A program made the translations under genes and the position numbers. A DNA stretch of 64,000 nucleotides from Symsagittifera roscoffensis (Eukaryota > Xenacoelomorpha > Acoela > Convolutidae), in NCBI RefSeq assembly GCF_963678635.1, contig NC_087065.1:10191579-10255578 (forward strand), in the 5' to 3' direction. Below, piece after piece: positions 19,979 through 31,603 of this stretch; within the stretch, counting starts at the first letter, position 1; each line of letters opens with the position of its first letter. Below the pieces are notes generated by a model that did not search any database, had not been told where the DNA came from, and saw only the letters and a program-made list of their open reading frames with translations.

Positions 19979-22900
19979 TAATGCAAAGGGGGGGACTCGA
20001 AAAGAGCCATAAGCAGACAAAACGTTCAATTTTTTTTGAAATTCTTCACCCCAACCTCGAGAAAATCCTAGATCTGCCCCTGCAGGAAAACGTCAGCGTG
20101 AAGAAAGGATCAAGTTTTCCGCTTTTTTTTTACTTTATTAGCGTGCCAATTTCACATACTAGATTTTTCCACTTAGCACAGTGGTGCGAATATGCTTCCG
20201 AAGAAAAAATTCTGGGGTTTCGGTTTTGACGATGCCGAATTTTTCCAAAATTGGTCCAAAAAAATTCACTGTTCGAAAGTTTTAGTGTTTGGCCTACCTT
20301 GGTCTTATGAGGCTCCAAAGGATTGTTGCTTATTCGATTTAAGTTAAATTTAGTTGAAATTCATTTTGATTTATTTTCGTATTGGTGTGGGTTTTTCGTT
20401 TCCGTGTGGGTTTTTCGTTGCCAATATGTTCAATGCAAGACTTTCCAGTTTTTTCATTATTTGCTAAGTATATATTTTTCATGTCACCCTTTGCCATAAG
20501 GGTAATATGAAAAACATCACCATTCTGGTTATGCTGAATGCCATTTACAGTGGTCCAAAAGAATCGCAGAACATTTGATCGGATTCTTCAGTGACATTTT
20601 CTATGAGCATACTCACGATGTTGCCAGATACTGCAACTAACTGTTCCAGAAAACGACGTAGATGTCCACACTTGATTTTGGAGAGACCAAGTTCAGCTTC
20701 TAAAAAAGTTTTCGAACAGACTTTGGAATTTTCAAACAGAATTTACGACCTGGAAAAAATTTACGCCAAATTTTTCCAGGTTTATTTGGAAATACAACAA
20801 TTTGTTGTGGTACACACCGGACAGTGATTGGTTTCTCCTTTTTTTAAAAGCTGGTTTTAAGTAATTTTCTGAAAGTCCCTAGGATGAGATGTATTACATG
20901 AGTCCAGAAGATTTTGTTCTTTAGATAAGTTTTTTTGAAGTGAGCCTAGTTGGGTTGTCGCGATTAGTTATTTGGTCGAAACAGCATCAGTTGCCTATTA
21001 AATTTGTTTGAATCTCAAGCAGGATAAATATCAACAAAGGCTAGATTGTTCGAGCAGTTTTTAAGTAGGTTGCTTAGCGCTGGCTGTTTTCTATGGCTAT
21101 TATCAAGGCATTTTTTTATGTTGTTCTCGAGGGTCCTTGTCCAGACATTGGGAACTTACTTGACCACTGATGGTCCATTCAAGGAAACTCATCTCGATGC
21201 CTCTTTCAGTAAAAAACCAGAAAGCACCAACGCCGGGCAGAATACGGAGAAATTTGCTGACAAATTATAGATTACAGATTTGACCGACCTTGTTGAATTT
21301 GGAACAAAAATTTTCCACTTTTTTGACGTTGGCGATGTCGTAGCGGTTTTTTAACCAAAAAAACATTCGGTAAGATGAAAATCACAAATGTAGCGCTGAA
21401 TGCTCCAACAATGAGTGAAGTACACTTGAAGGAAGTTTTTGTTCAAAATTATTTCTGACTCATCGGTTTTCTGACTTGCAGTCAATCATTTTTTATTTAT
21501 ACTAGGAATGGTTGCAATTTTTGGTTGATCTTCGTTTTGTCAACCGAGGTCCATCGTCGGCCAGATTTTTTTCCTGATCAAAAAGGGTTACTAATTGTAG
21601 TAGTTGATTATGGCCGATCAAAAAATTGATCGTAACATTGAAACATTTTCGGGATTCTGAGATCCAACATGGAAGTATAAATTGAGTCCACATATGCATG
21701 ATACCAACCTTGATGCTTGTGGAGGCGCAGTGAAAGTTTAAGACAATACTTTATAATCACCTGTCATCTGACTCTTTGGAGCAACTGCTCCATAAAAAGA
21801 TGTTATAATACTGCTCGTTTGTGTAGAGATCTGGGTAGATTTGCATCTAAAAAAAATTTCATTTTGAGAAAAAACGCAATTTCATCGCCAGATATTTCGA
21901 ACCTAGTTGTTGCAGTTGTAATTAAAGACTAGGTTTTTTCTTGCTGTAGCGAAGGATAAAAATTTTGATTTTTTAATTGAGAATAAAGAAGCTTTGGGCT
22001 TGTTTTGAGCTGCAACAACTATGCTACTATTGAATGATGTAAAACAAGGAAAACTAGAGACAAGGAGCCAGTGGGAAAATATCTCAATGAAGCAACTAAA
22101 ACAAGCAAGCAGAAAGTAATTTGACTAAAACTACGCGGAGAAGGTTTTGCTTTGACGATAATAATAGCAACCCTAGAGACAAATAGCTTTCAAGAAAATA
22201 GGTTGATTGATCACTTTTTGGGAAGAAGAGTTGCTTTGATGAACAAAGACGTAGTGGTAGAGACGGCTAGTGACGATAAAGTGGCTGGACGCAATCGGCT
22301 TCAAAGAAAAGGCTGATCAAGCTAACAAAATAGAAAAACTAGAAACTACTAGCAAGGTGGCAGTAAAACTGGGTTGAGCCAATTTCAGAGCGATAATTTG
22401 ATCTGCTGAAAAAACGTTCAGTTCTACTGACTTAGCAGCCTTGCACAGAAAACGGGCTAAGCCAAACTCAAGGAAGATTGTTTGTCTGATGAATAACCTA
22501 TAAACGCTAGTGACGACTAGCAAGAACGCAGGTACTACACGGAGATTAAAGGTTCAAATCATCTAATAACTTCTTATTGTAAAATTCATAGAATATCAAA
22601 GTTGTGTTTAGGAAACAATATATTTTTTCAGCGCTGATTAAATTGGAGATGCCTATGATTAAGTAAATGCGACAACAAATAAAAAAAAACTTCAGAGAAA
22701 ACCTACTCCTGAGTTTGTTTTTTTCATTTCCTAACACTAGTTATTTTTTGTAAAAACTTTACTATCCCCAAATTGACGCACAATTAAGTTTGTGAGCATT
22801 TAATTGAATACTACAAACAAGGAAACAAACAGAAACTAAGCATTTTCGCTTGGATACTTTTTTATTTCTACGTAAAGCTTTATGAAATTTTTGAATGAAA

Positions 22901-24006
22901 AACGCTCAAATGAAAGTTTTGCGAAAGCTCCTTGATTATTATAATTGTTATAACTCATAATTGATTTCTGTTGTATGCAGTTGCTCCAACTATTCAAATC
23001 ACGTAATAATCGTATGAGTGTTAAATAAATTGATTTTGAATTGAAGAAAAAAATATTTAAATGAACTGTGAAGAAAGCAAAAATTGTGGGAACCCACGAT
23101 TTGCGACCAATCCAACCGTAAAAAGCAATCTAAATGTATTAATTCAACACTTTACTGAAACCTTGACTTCAAATTGGGGTAGCAGCCTTGCTGGGGACAA
23201 AAGTGACTCAAAATTGTGAATAGATGGCCATATTCATATGGAGTTATAAAATATTTGCCTTTGAGTTCCAGTTTCATAATTCTCTTTTTTTAGTTTACCC
23301 AACAAAGTTACGCAGCTTGTATTTTTATCAAAAATCAACGAAAGAGTATGTTCACGAAGAAAAGTGAAAGTCTCAAAATATCAACATTATATTATGACTT
23401 CATAAGGTCATTTAAAAAAAGCTATCAGAAGATCGACTAAAAAGAAAAATAGACTCGACCTTAAGGAAAAAACCAAGTGAAAACCAACATGAGGAGTTTT
23501 CAGAACAAACTGAATTCACTTGTTCTTTGGGAGACTCTCTTGCGTTTTTTCTAGCAATGCCCGCTCATGGATATTTAAAATCATGTTAGGAAGAACTTTT
23601 ACTCTGCCTTTTGTTAAGCAAAGTACAAAGTTTTTAGATTTCATCAGCAAAATATACAACCAAACACTTCAAAGAATTTGTAGTAAGGCGTATTTTGCAG
23701 TTTTGACTAATCATGAACGATCATGAATATAATAACCGAAAAAATTTATGACATCAATTAGCATTTGAACAAAACAGGAGGAAAACTCGATATATATTCA
23801 AGCCAAAAATGCTATTAGAATACAAAAACTTGTTCACAACAAAAAATGTCTTCATAGCAGCCGAAAAAAAAAATATTTTCAGAAAAAAGACACAAATTTT
23901 GAGATAATTGTATTTTTTGAAAAAAACTAAGTAGTAAGAGTGCAATTTGTGTTACCAAACAACAGTTATTCTGATAAAACAAGAGCTCCACGTCGATAAT
24001 TGCAGG
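19979..24006. other. ~4-kb duplicated stretch without a recognised gene
   Basis: The same sequence recurs in unit 2 at about 33,103-37,467 with scattered differences. Short frames occur on both strands (for example 20,591-20,827 plus, and a minus-strand frame through the matching place at 33,666-33,887), but several differ between the copies by stops or frameshifts, so I do not call genes. Unit 1 lacks about 325 bases present in unit 2 (35,655-35,979). The last bases, GCAGG (24,002-24,006), are the left target duplication of the gypsy element. Confidence 0.5.
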
Positions 24007-24227
24007 TGTTGTGATGTGTCTTATTTCTATCTTAATGACCTTCGATACTGATTAAATACCTGTCAACTTTGCACGATCATAGTATTTGCATCGGTCGATC
24101 ATAGTGTATTGGTTCAGTGTTAGTTTTAGAACGTTTTAAATTCACACTTTTTTTTATTTGTTTTATTCTTTTTAGTAATTGTATATTAGTTGTACATACC
24201 TACATAGGTAATAGAATTTTTTTATTA
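24007..24227 (+). repeat. gypsy 5' LTR, copy 1 (221 bp)
   Basis: TGTTGTGATGTG to TTTTTTATTA. The same length and nearly the same sequence as the unit 2 LTR. The primer-binding site TGGCGCAGTCAAAT starts at the next base (24,228). TGGCGCAGTC is of the type found in some gypsy-group elements. Confidence 0.85.
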
Positions 24228-25190
24228 TGGCGCAGTCAAATGAATCGAACGTGCGTGGAGTCCCCTTCTTTTGGCCGAACCATACTCTAGAGCCACCGCG
24301 TTCCTGGACCCAATGGAGCGACCAATTTCAGTTGGCGATAATTGCGAAAGAAAATCTGGACATAGATAGTCTCAACGGACCGGAGGTACCAAAAACGAAA
24401 ATTCCTATTCTGGAGCAAGCCACAAGAAGCGAGTAGGACACAGACAGAGCCAAAAGAGAGACGAGGAACAAGAACGCAATGAAACAATAAGAAGCCGGCG
24501 AGGAAAAGCGGATCAATAAAGAAAAGAGAAAATTCAATGGGATGAGACGGGCTGAAGCCGACAAATGCCAACTCCGTTTTTGTGGATCTTGTTTTTAGCA
24601 AAAGGGAGCGAAGGAAAAAAGGTCTTTGCTCAAAAGAACCCTCGGGTAAAGATTGTAGCTTTCTCATTCACGGAGTTCTGGACATTACTTGACACCGCAT
24701 TCAATAAACCTCCTAACACAACGTTCGAGAGGTGCAAACTACTGAACCGTAAACAGAAAAACCGGTTCTTTTCTGTTTACGGTTCTTTTAGTTACCTTCT
24801 TTCAGCTATCTTTCTTTTAGCTATCTCTTTCAGCTATCTCATTCACGGAGTTCTGGACATTACTTGACACTGCATTCAATAAACCTCCTAACACAACGTT
24901 CGAGAGGTACAAACTACTGAACCGTAAACTGAAAAACCGGGAATCATACGAACAATTCTGGGGAGCACTGACGGACTTGGCAAAAACATGCAGCATAAGA
25001 GTGAGTGTCGAATCCGAATGGACAAGAGATATCTTCATTTGTAACATGAAGAACACGGAAACCCAAAGGAAACTTCTCTCTTCCACAATAAGCCCATCGG
25101 AAGCGCTGAACCAGGCCTTGACTGATGAAAAAGGCTATTTTAACCACCAAAAATTGACTAACATGGCCAGATCCTCGACAAACGGGTGAC
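24227..25190 (+). pseudogene. gag: gypsy gag, copy 1, broken
   Basis: Gag would form the particle shell. The ATG at 24,227 uses the last base of the LTR and the first two of the primer-binding site, giving MAQS. The first frame stops at 24,436 after a conserved W-x-Q-W-x-x-QFQLAI stretch. Later pieces (about 24,575-24,745 and 24,840-25,189) continue in other frames and contain a LAKTC...NMKNTETQRKLL region typical of the C-terminal half of gypsy capsids. A 104-base segment is duplicated with filler at 24,664-24,942, which breaks it further. Confidence 0.8.
24664..24942 (+). repeat. local duplication with filler, unit 1 only
   Basis: TCATTCACGGAGTTCTGGAC through AAACCGG occurs at 24,664-24,766 and again at 24,838-24,942. 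The filler between repeats CAGCTATCT and TTCTTTT words and includes TTTCTGTTTACGGTTC, an inverted copy of the adjacent GAACCGTAAACAGAAA. Unit 2 has a single copy (about 38,036-38,139). Confidence 0.85.
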
Positions 25191-25261
25191 TTTTTAAATC
25201 TTTTAACTCACACAATCAGATCAAGAAAGAATCAAGCCTCATCATAGAAAGAATTAATCCC

Positions 25262-25410
25262 TGCATGAAATGTGGGAACCCATTTACGAAAGGACATCTA
25301 AATATATGCCCAGAGAAGGATATAACATGTATAAACTGTAATTACAGAGGACACTTTGCAAATCTATGTAAATCCTGTAAAATGACCCACTGTAAATACT
25401 GTATCTGATA
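25262..25410 (+). pseudogene. gypsy nucleocapsid zinc knuckles, copy 1
   Basis: Two Cys-rich boxes: CMKCGNPFTKGHLNIC (imperfect spacing) and CINCNYRGHFANLC (exact C-x2-C-x4-H-x4-C, 25,328-25,369). Zinc knuckles bind the genomic RNA during packaging. The frame ends soon after. Confidence 0.85.
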
Positions 25411-25469
25411 ACTATGTAAATACTGAGAATTGTACATACGTCCCGCCGTTAAGTTCGTGGAGTGAAAAT

Positions 25470-26110
25470 CAAGAAATGCGCGGAGCGATAAGCGCCCGGA
25501 ACGAACGCGGACAGAGTGACAATGGCGATTTCTTGGTTGGTATTGAGCGTGAGAACAATCTACGACGAAAATGAACTTGAAACCAAAAAACTTTTAAATA
25601 TAGGATTGGGATGGGAAAGGATCGTGAACATGAACATTCCGGTAGAATCAAAGATTCCTGTTAGCTTTTTAAAACAAAACGTGTTGCACGAACATAAACT
25701 AAAATATCCAAACCTTAAAATCTACCCAGTGGAAAATAGGATTAGAGAGCTGTATTGCGGCTTCATGGATGATACCATCAAAAGTCTAGGAAATTCAATG
25801 AGATGAGACAGGCTGATGCCGACAAAAACCGACTACGTTTTTGCCTGTAATTACAAAGGACACTTCGTTTATCTATATAAATCCCGTAACAAACGACCCA
25901 CTGTAAATACGTTAGAATTAAGAAGGACATGGCGAGATGTCCATGTTAGCTGTGTCTCTAATCCGCAATAAGTCTCATTGTTAAGACGCAATCCAACGGA
26001 TGGATTAATGAAGAAACGCCGTTCTTTATCACCTGTGGCCACGAACGCAATATTCTGGTGAATGATAACTTACCAAGGTTAGGCATCGAAGCAAAGCAGA
26101 AGAAATGGCC
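25470..26110 (+). pseudogene. gypsy protease region, copy 1, degenerate
   Basis: Frames at 25,516-25,806 and from about 26,010 flank a stretch of stops. FFITCGHERNILVNDNLPRLGI resembles the end of a gypsy aspartic protease (usually IxGxDxLxxLG), but I see no intact D-T/S-G active site. Assignment rests on place and on that tail. Confidence 0.5.
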
Positions 26111-26890
26111 ACAGCCGATTTGCTCAGACAGTCAATCACCATTCGAGAGTAAGTGGTTTAAACCATACTCACCAACTGATAAATGTTTTATTAAGTTCAA
26201 AGAATTATTCTCTAGAGTGGGAAAAATCCCTAACCATCGCATGGTCACACATTTCCATACCCCGTTTAAACCTGTTCAGGCGAAAGGGAGAAGAATCCCT
26301 CTACACTTACTCGCGGGAGTTAATGAAGAATTAGGAAGAATGGAGACCGAGGGTCTCATTATAAAACTTGAAAAGTGTGACGTAGATTGTTTTATCAGCC
26401 CAATTTTTAAAACCAGAAGAAAGACGGTTCGATTAAATTCGCATTAGATTCTAAAATGTTAGCTGACCAGATTTTTGAAAACAAACATCAAAAGCCAAAA
26501 TTTCATGAACTTATAGATTACGTGGCTTTACAAATCTCAGAAAAACCAACTGAACAAGATTGATTTAGCAACTTGGATCTGAAAATTCATATAGCCAACT
26601 TAAATTGTGCAAAACAACGAGTAAGCAATTTGACTTCAGTATTGTGGGCGGTGAAACAACGGAAACATATCGTTTTTTAATTGGACTTTACGGACTGGGT
26701 GATATGTTCAACGAATTTTAACGGGTCATGGACTCTCTTTTAAAGAACATACCGTTCACAAACTGCTTTATAGACGATACACTGGTGGCATCGGAGGAAT
26801 CACTGGAGGATCAAAAAACAACAGTTAATAAAATTCTAACAATTCTGGACAAGAACAATATGGCGGTCAAATGCGCATTCTTCTAGTCAG
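26111..26890 (+). pseudogene. pol: gypsy reverse transcriptase, copy 1, broken
   Basis: GRRIPLHLL...EELGRMETEGLI is the first conserved RT block. A frameshift follows at about 26,420 (unit 2 reads through as KKDGSIKFALD there). The catalytic box reads FIDD at 26,767-26,778 in a third frame. Stops lie between the blocks. RT would copy the element RNA to DNA. Confidence 0.88.
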
Positions 26891-26929
26891 AAAAAGAAAG
26901 CTAGGCTTAAAAGTCTCGGGAGAGAGAGT

Positions 26930-27580
26930 ACGACCTTTGGTCGGTAAAGCAGACGCCATCACGAGCCTGCCAATCCGCAGGAACATTTCGAAACTGCGAT
27001 CCTTCTTTAGCTCGATAAATCAATATGTTAAGTTTGTCCCGAATTTATTAATTTTAAGCTCTCCACTACGTCCCCTGTTAAACAAAATATCAGTATATAG
27101 ATGGCACAAAAACCATTCCTTAGCCTTCGAAAAACTAAAAACAGAAATTGTAAATATTACGAAAAACAGCCACTTTGATATAAAAAAGCGAGATTAAAAA
27201 CGACGCTTCTCATAGCGGTCCGGACGCAACTTTAAAACGATTCCAAGGGGGGCAGTGGAAAAGATTTGTATTTGCCTCAAGATTTTTTAAAAACCATGAA
27301 ATGAAATATTCTACAAACAAATTGGAGCTGCTGGGCGTGGTGTGGGCTTTAGCGCACTTTAGAAATTAACTTTACGGGGCAGAATTCGAAATCGTTACGG
27401 ACCATAAAGCTCTACTTTCTACTCTCTCGGCAAACCATAAAAACAAAACTATGCATGGTCGATTGGTGCGTTGGGTAAACAGATTGTTACCTTTTAACTT
27501 TAAAATTTCCCATATACCAGGAAAAGATATTGGTTTCACAGAACTGTTATTTATATCTAGATTACCTTTGGGAAAATTGC
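26930..27580 (+). pseudogene. gypsy RT thumb and RNase H, copy 1, broken
   Basis: LRSFFSSINQYVKFVPNL and HKNHSLAFEKLK are the typical gypsy RT/RNase H linker. LLGVVWALAHFR, the TDHKAL box near 27,408-27,425 and HIPGKD near 27,513 are RNase H and its tail. A stop interrupts after HFRN at 27,367. Confidence 0.85.
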
Positions 27581-28680
27581 TTCCACCTTCTTACTACGAC
27601 GAAGAATTTGTAGTCGCTTCAATCGACAAAATTCAGAAATTTTTGTCCAATAAAGACCATTTTAATCTTGTAAATGTAAATTCTGTAGATAGACCGTTGG
27701 TCGCTGTAAAAACCAATACGCTCGTTAATAGTTATATCCCGTCGGGAGTAGGAAATTCAAGCGATCTGGTTGGTCAAGATCCTTTTATTAGCTCTTTAAC
27801 TTATTCCAATGTCAAAATTTTTGTCGCTATCATATCTTGTATTGCTCAGTCAAAAACAATTTGCAATAATTTTCACCTTCGAGCAGAAAATTGTTCTTCC
27901 AAGTGTTTACCTCTTGACAATTCTAAATATAATTACAGGAGCAATGTTCTTTCGGACAAGGTCATTTTACATTTTATCATTAAAAATAAACCGTTAAATC
28001 TTCAAAACAAAAAAAAATTTTCGAAACAAAAAAAATGGAAGACATTACCGGCCCACTACTTAATATTCCAGAAGAACACAATATTTCTTTAAAATTAAAG
28101 ATAACTACCTCCCGGACAATTACGCAAATCTGCTGAAAAGATTTAAAATTGACTGAAAACTACCCATATTGACGTTCGCGAACGAGGAAATAACCTGGAC
28201 ATCGCAGGATCTTTGGACACGTTTTGGGGAACGAAAACATATATTCTCTTGTGGATCGACCGCTAAGTTTCTATCGGCGAAACTAGTCAATAACACCACT
28301 TCAAACGCAATTACCTCATTTCTAAACGGATTTCGAAGAAAGATTAGAGTCGACCATGGGCCGTGATTTTATCACACAATTTTACATCCTTCTGTGGAAA
28401 GTATAAGATCGATATCATTTGTTGTACAACCGGCAATCATAGGTCTAATGGGCTAGTGGAAAGACTTGTATGAACTGTAAAGACCAAATTGATAGCCATG
28501 TCATTTGATTTACCAAACCTTCTTTAAATTCTTCGATCGAAAAATTTATGTGGAGCCTCAGAGTTGCAAAACAAACTGCTATCAGTTGTATTACGTTCGA
28601 GAAACATTTTTAGAGAACGGCTAATATTAGATGGAAGAATCTGATTTCCCTTGATAACCATTTAGATTTAAAAAAATCCA
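27581..28680 (+). pseudogene. gypsy integrase, copy 1, broken
   Basis: After a variable spacer, blocks read WTSQDLWTRFG, RKIRVDHG (second catalytic Asp, about 28,345-28,362) and, past stops, the SNGLVERL block with the third catalytic residue (about 28,448-28,471). Unit 1 lacks 17 bases present in unit 2 just before the GFRRK block. Confidence 0.8.
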
Positions 28681-29407
28681 TTCTATTTGACTGACGGGCC
28701 AGAAATTTGGGAACAGCACGATGGCGCGGAAGACGGCAACCTTGATGCTTACATGCGCACTCAATCCGACTACGAAGATAACCTGCTAGCCCTTACAATT
28801 CCAAGGACTCCCGTAAAAGAAGTGCATAGTCCGGGCAAAGGCTCAAGATCGACGACGAAACTAGTCTCCGGAGGTAAATACTATAGAAGGGCTGCCAACA
28901 GAAAAATTGGGGAACCTTATTTTAATCTTGTAAAGAGGATATCATCGACTTAATAATGGCCACTTTCCACGGAAATCAACTTAACCTACAAGGGAAAACT
29001 CTTTCCAGGTATTAGGAAAATTGTCGTGAATCAGTCACCCATTGGGCACAATCTAACTATACCTTCGAGTTTAGCAGAAAAAAAAGCTATCTCCACCGAT
29101 GAAGACAATTCTGACCGATAAAACTCAGTTAATGCAAGGCACTTCAAGAGCGGATAGGCCTACTCAAGTGTCTGGACGGACCGTCGAGAGACCCATTAGT
29201 TACACACGATCTTTCACGTAACACCTCAGGTTCCTCGTCATCTTTAAACTTAAACTATTCTGATGGAAAAATAGACAATTATTTCGAGGTTAAGACAAAA
29301 ATATTGCTCAGCCGACTCGGAATTTAACCAAGGGTTAATTTTCACAGGTGATGACAACAATCAATCAACTAGGCCTAACCTCACAGTTTGCACGGAACAC
29401 CCTGTGG
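28681..29407 (+). pseudogene. gypsy pol C-terminal tail, copy 1, truncated
   Basis: An acidic stretch (HDGAEDGNLDAYM) and a basic stretch (GGKYYRRAANRKIG) follow the integrase core; the frame stops at 28,953. The segment ends at CCCTGTGGT, where the duplication junction cuts off the rest that survives in unit 2 (44,053-44,562). Confidence 0.65.
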
Positions 29408-29517
29408 TCACAAAACTGAACGACTTCAGGTACGCAAAAGAGTAAAATAGAAACAAAAACTTTAGGAGACGCCTTAGTCGATTAAGGGAGGTTATCTTGC
29501 AATATATTGCACAAAAT

Positions 29518-29735
29518 GGCTCTTTTCCAGTTCCCCCCTTTGAATTTTAATTTTGAAAAGTCTTTTTAACGTAGTCATAAAGCAATAAAATTTTGCGTGG
29601 TGAACAAATCGACAATTCTGAACAGATTTGCTCTTCATACTTTAAAGCGTAACATCACACATTTAGCCGTAATAACACGTAAAACAAACATAATACTCGG
29701 TATTTTGAAAAGGGGGTGGGATGTGGAAAAGAGCC
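29518..29735 (+). mobile_element. MITE family A copy 4, present only in unit 2
   Basis: 218 bp from GGCTCTTTTCCAG to TGGAAAAGAGCC, with a perfect 8-bp duplication CACAAAAT (29,510-29,517 and 29,736-29,743). Unit 1 has the empty site at 16,764-16,771. Confidence 0.95.
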
Positions 29736-30323
29736 CACAAAATTTGTTAAATTCTCTAACGCATTACTTAAAAAGATATTGCAATATTCTTGCAAAATCT
29801 TGCAAGATGACCTCTTTTAAAGATAACCTTTTAATATACGTTTTTTGGGCAAAAACAGCTTTACACGCAAATACAATAAAGTTGCGCAAGTAGAAGAAGG
29901 AAGCACGCGGATCTTGTTAAATATCCCCCCCCCCTCCCGTATGGTACCTTGTAACAAATACCCCCCACCCCCCTATAAAATAAGAATTGAACAAACAAGC
30001 TTATAAGAATTTTTTACCTTGTTAGCTATTTCCCCCCGTATTGCAATAGGGAGATAGTAAACAAGATCTACCTTAGCTAAGCACCGTGGACTAACACACA
30101 GACTGCTAGGTGGTATCCCAAAAAGCTTCAGTTATTTTTAAATTTTTTTGTGGTCATCTTCATATTTTAATCGACAACTTTTACTATAAACTAAACAACA
30201 AAAACACAATTTGTAACAAATGAGAACAAAAAATTTTAAGACATAAATGATAACTAAGATCTTGCTGGAAAAAATATCTTGATCAACTAAGGCAAAAGGA
30301 TTGTTGAGCTCAGAAAAATTTTG

Positions 30324-30523
30324 GGCTCTTTTTCCTTTTCCCCCCACCTGCAAATTTTTATATTGAAGTTACTGTTCACTTTGTTCGATTGTTATAAAAA
30401 CTGACCGGCAGACTAATTAGGCCATGACAAACATATTTGGTCTTCATAATTTACCTTGTAAAACCACTGGTTAGACCATAAAATTCATGTTTAAGTGAGG
30501 TGGGGGGAAAAGGAAAAAGAGCC
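30324..30523 (+). mobile_element. MITE family B, present only in unit 2
   Basis: 200 bp from GGCTCTTTTTCCTTTTCCCC to GGGGAAAAGGAAAAAGAGCC, with a perfect 8-bp duplication AAATTTTG (30,316-30,323 and 30,524-30,531). Unit 1 has the empty site near 17,344-17,351. Ends resemble family A (GGCTCTTTT), so A and B probably share a mobilising enzyme. Confidence 0.95.
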
Positions 30524-30674
30524 AAATTTTGATTTTTGGACTTTTGCCAACGTTATTTAAACGTAAACTGTGGAAATTGGAAAGGATCGTTAAAAATTGT
30601 TTATATCAGTTTTTTTCAACCCGACCCCCGCTATTGATTTTTGCTGACTTAGAAGAATTTTTTAAAAAAAAAAC

Positions 30675-31150
30675 ATTTTTACACTCGAATCCTTGAGAGG
30701 AAGCGCCCCCCCGCCCCCCTAAGACCGCTGGGCTCTTTTTCCTCCCCCCCCCCACCTCACTCAAACATTATTTTTATGGTCTAACGAGTGGTTTTAGAAG
30801 GTTTTTTATGAAGACCAAATATGATTTTCATGGCCTAATTAGTTTACATGTCAGTTTTCATGACAATCGAACAATGTGAACAGTAACTTCAAATGTAAAA
30901 ATTTGCAGGTGGGGCGAAAAGGAAAAAGAGGCCAGCGGTTTTAGGGGGGCAGGGGGACGCTTCCTCTCAAAGATTCGACACCCTGCCGACCATGAAAATT
31001 GTCATGAAAATTGACATGTAAAATAATTAGGCCATGACAATCATATTTGGTCTTCATAATTAACCTTCTAAAACCACTCGTTAGACCATAAAAATAATAT
31101 TTCAGTGAGGTGGGGGGGGGGGGGGGGGAGGGGGGAGGAAAAAGAGCCCA
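30675..31150. mobile_element. rearranged cluster: inverted hAT ends around MITE B copies
   Basis: An inverted family C end (about 30,684-30,729, CGAATCCTTGAGAGGAAGCG) is followed by a family B MITE in reverse (about 30,730-30,931), a forward C end (30,932-30,990), a partial B copy (about 30,991-31,148) and a G-run (31,112-31,135). The C ends form a palindrome around the first MITE. Unit 1 has only one C end here (17,530), so this arose in unit 2. Confidence 0.65.
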
Positions 31151-31440
31151 GCGGTTTTAGGGGGCGGGGGACGCTTCCTCTCAAGGACTTGACCCCCTGC
31201 CGACCTTTGTACTATTTTGAGAAACCCATTTTTGGCTGACCGACCCTAAAATTTTCATAAATACTAATTTTGAAGGAAGAGCGCGCGCCGAAAAAAACGA
31301 ATTTTTTTAGTCAAAAATTTCCAAAAACGCTTTTTTAGACTGTTTTTTCAAAATTTTGCTCAAAACGGGGTCTTCATAGTATTTTGGACTTTGGGAGAGC
31401 TCAGAAAAAAAATTTGGTCGACCTAAAAAAATCAGTAGGG
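31149..31440 (-). mobile_element. hAT-like family C, unit 2 copy without the nested MITE
   Basis: Same words as 17,530-18,078 (GACCCCCTGCCGACC, CCGACCCTAAAATTTTC, GGTCGACCTAAAAA), but the AAATTTTC target is empty. Confidence 0.75.
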
Positions 31441-31603
31441 CTCTTTTCCAGTTTCCCACCACCCTCGAAAACTTACAAAACAAAACTGTTCAAAAACTGT
31501 TCACACGGCATTTTGCATGTTAATCATGCTGGATAAATCTGTTCACCTGAAAAAAAAACACAATTTAAATAGTTTTTCAAATTGAATTTCAGAAAATATC
31601 ACA

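Larger units (their letters stand above)
16664..29409 (+). repeat. tandem duplication, unit 1
   Basis: About 12.7 kb. It starts within the 3' end of the candidate first exon (ACAAAACTGAACGACTTCAG) and ends inside the gypsy internal region, where CACCCTGTGGT is joined to CACAAAACTG. Unit 2 repeats the same order: short inverted repeat, poly-C tracts, hAT-like fragments, satellite-bearing element, ~4 kb of unnamed sequence, gypsy LTR, gag and pol. The units remain very similar over long stretches apart from element insertions and indels. Confidence 0.93.
24007..29409 (+). mobile_element. Ty3/gypsy element copy 1, 3' end removed by the duplication junction
   Basis: 5' LTR (24,007-24,227), primer-binding site, broken gag, zinc knuckles, protease end, reverse transcriptase, RNase H and integrase follow in Ty3/gypsy order. 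It has no 3' LTR of its own: at 29,409 it runs straight into the start of tandem unit 2. The coding regions carry stops and frameshifts, so it is dead. Confidence 0.9.

Noticed and set aside
20591-20827. Protein-coding gene in the duplicated 4-kb stretch
   Set aside because: The counterpart at 33,712-33,945 changes frame midway, the opposite strand is equally open there, and no family is recognised.
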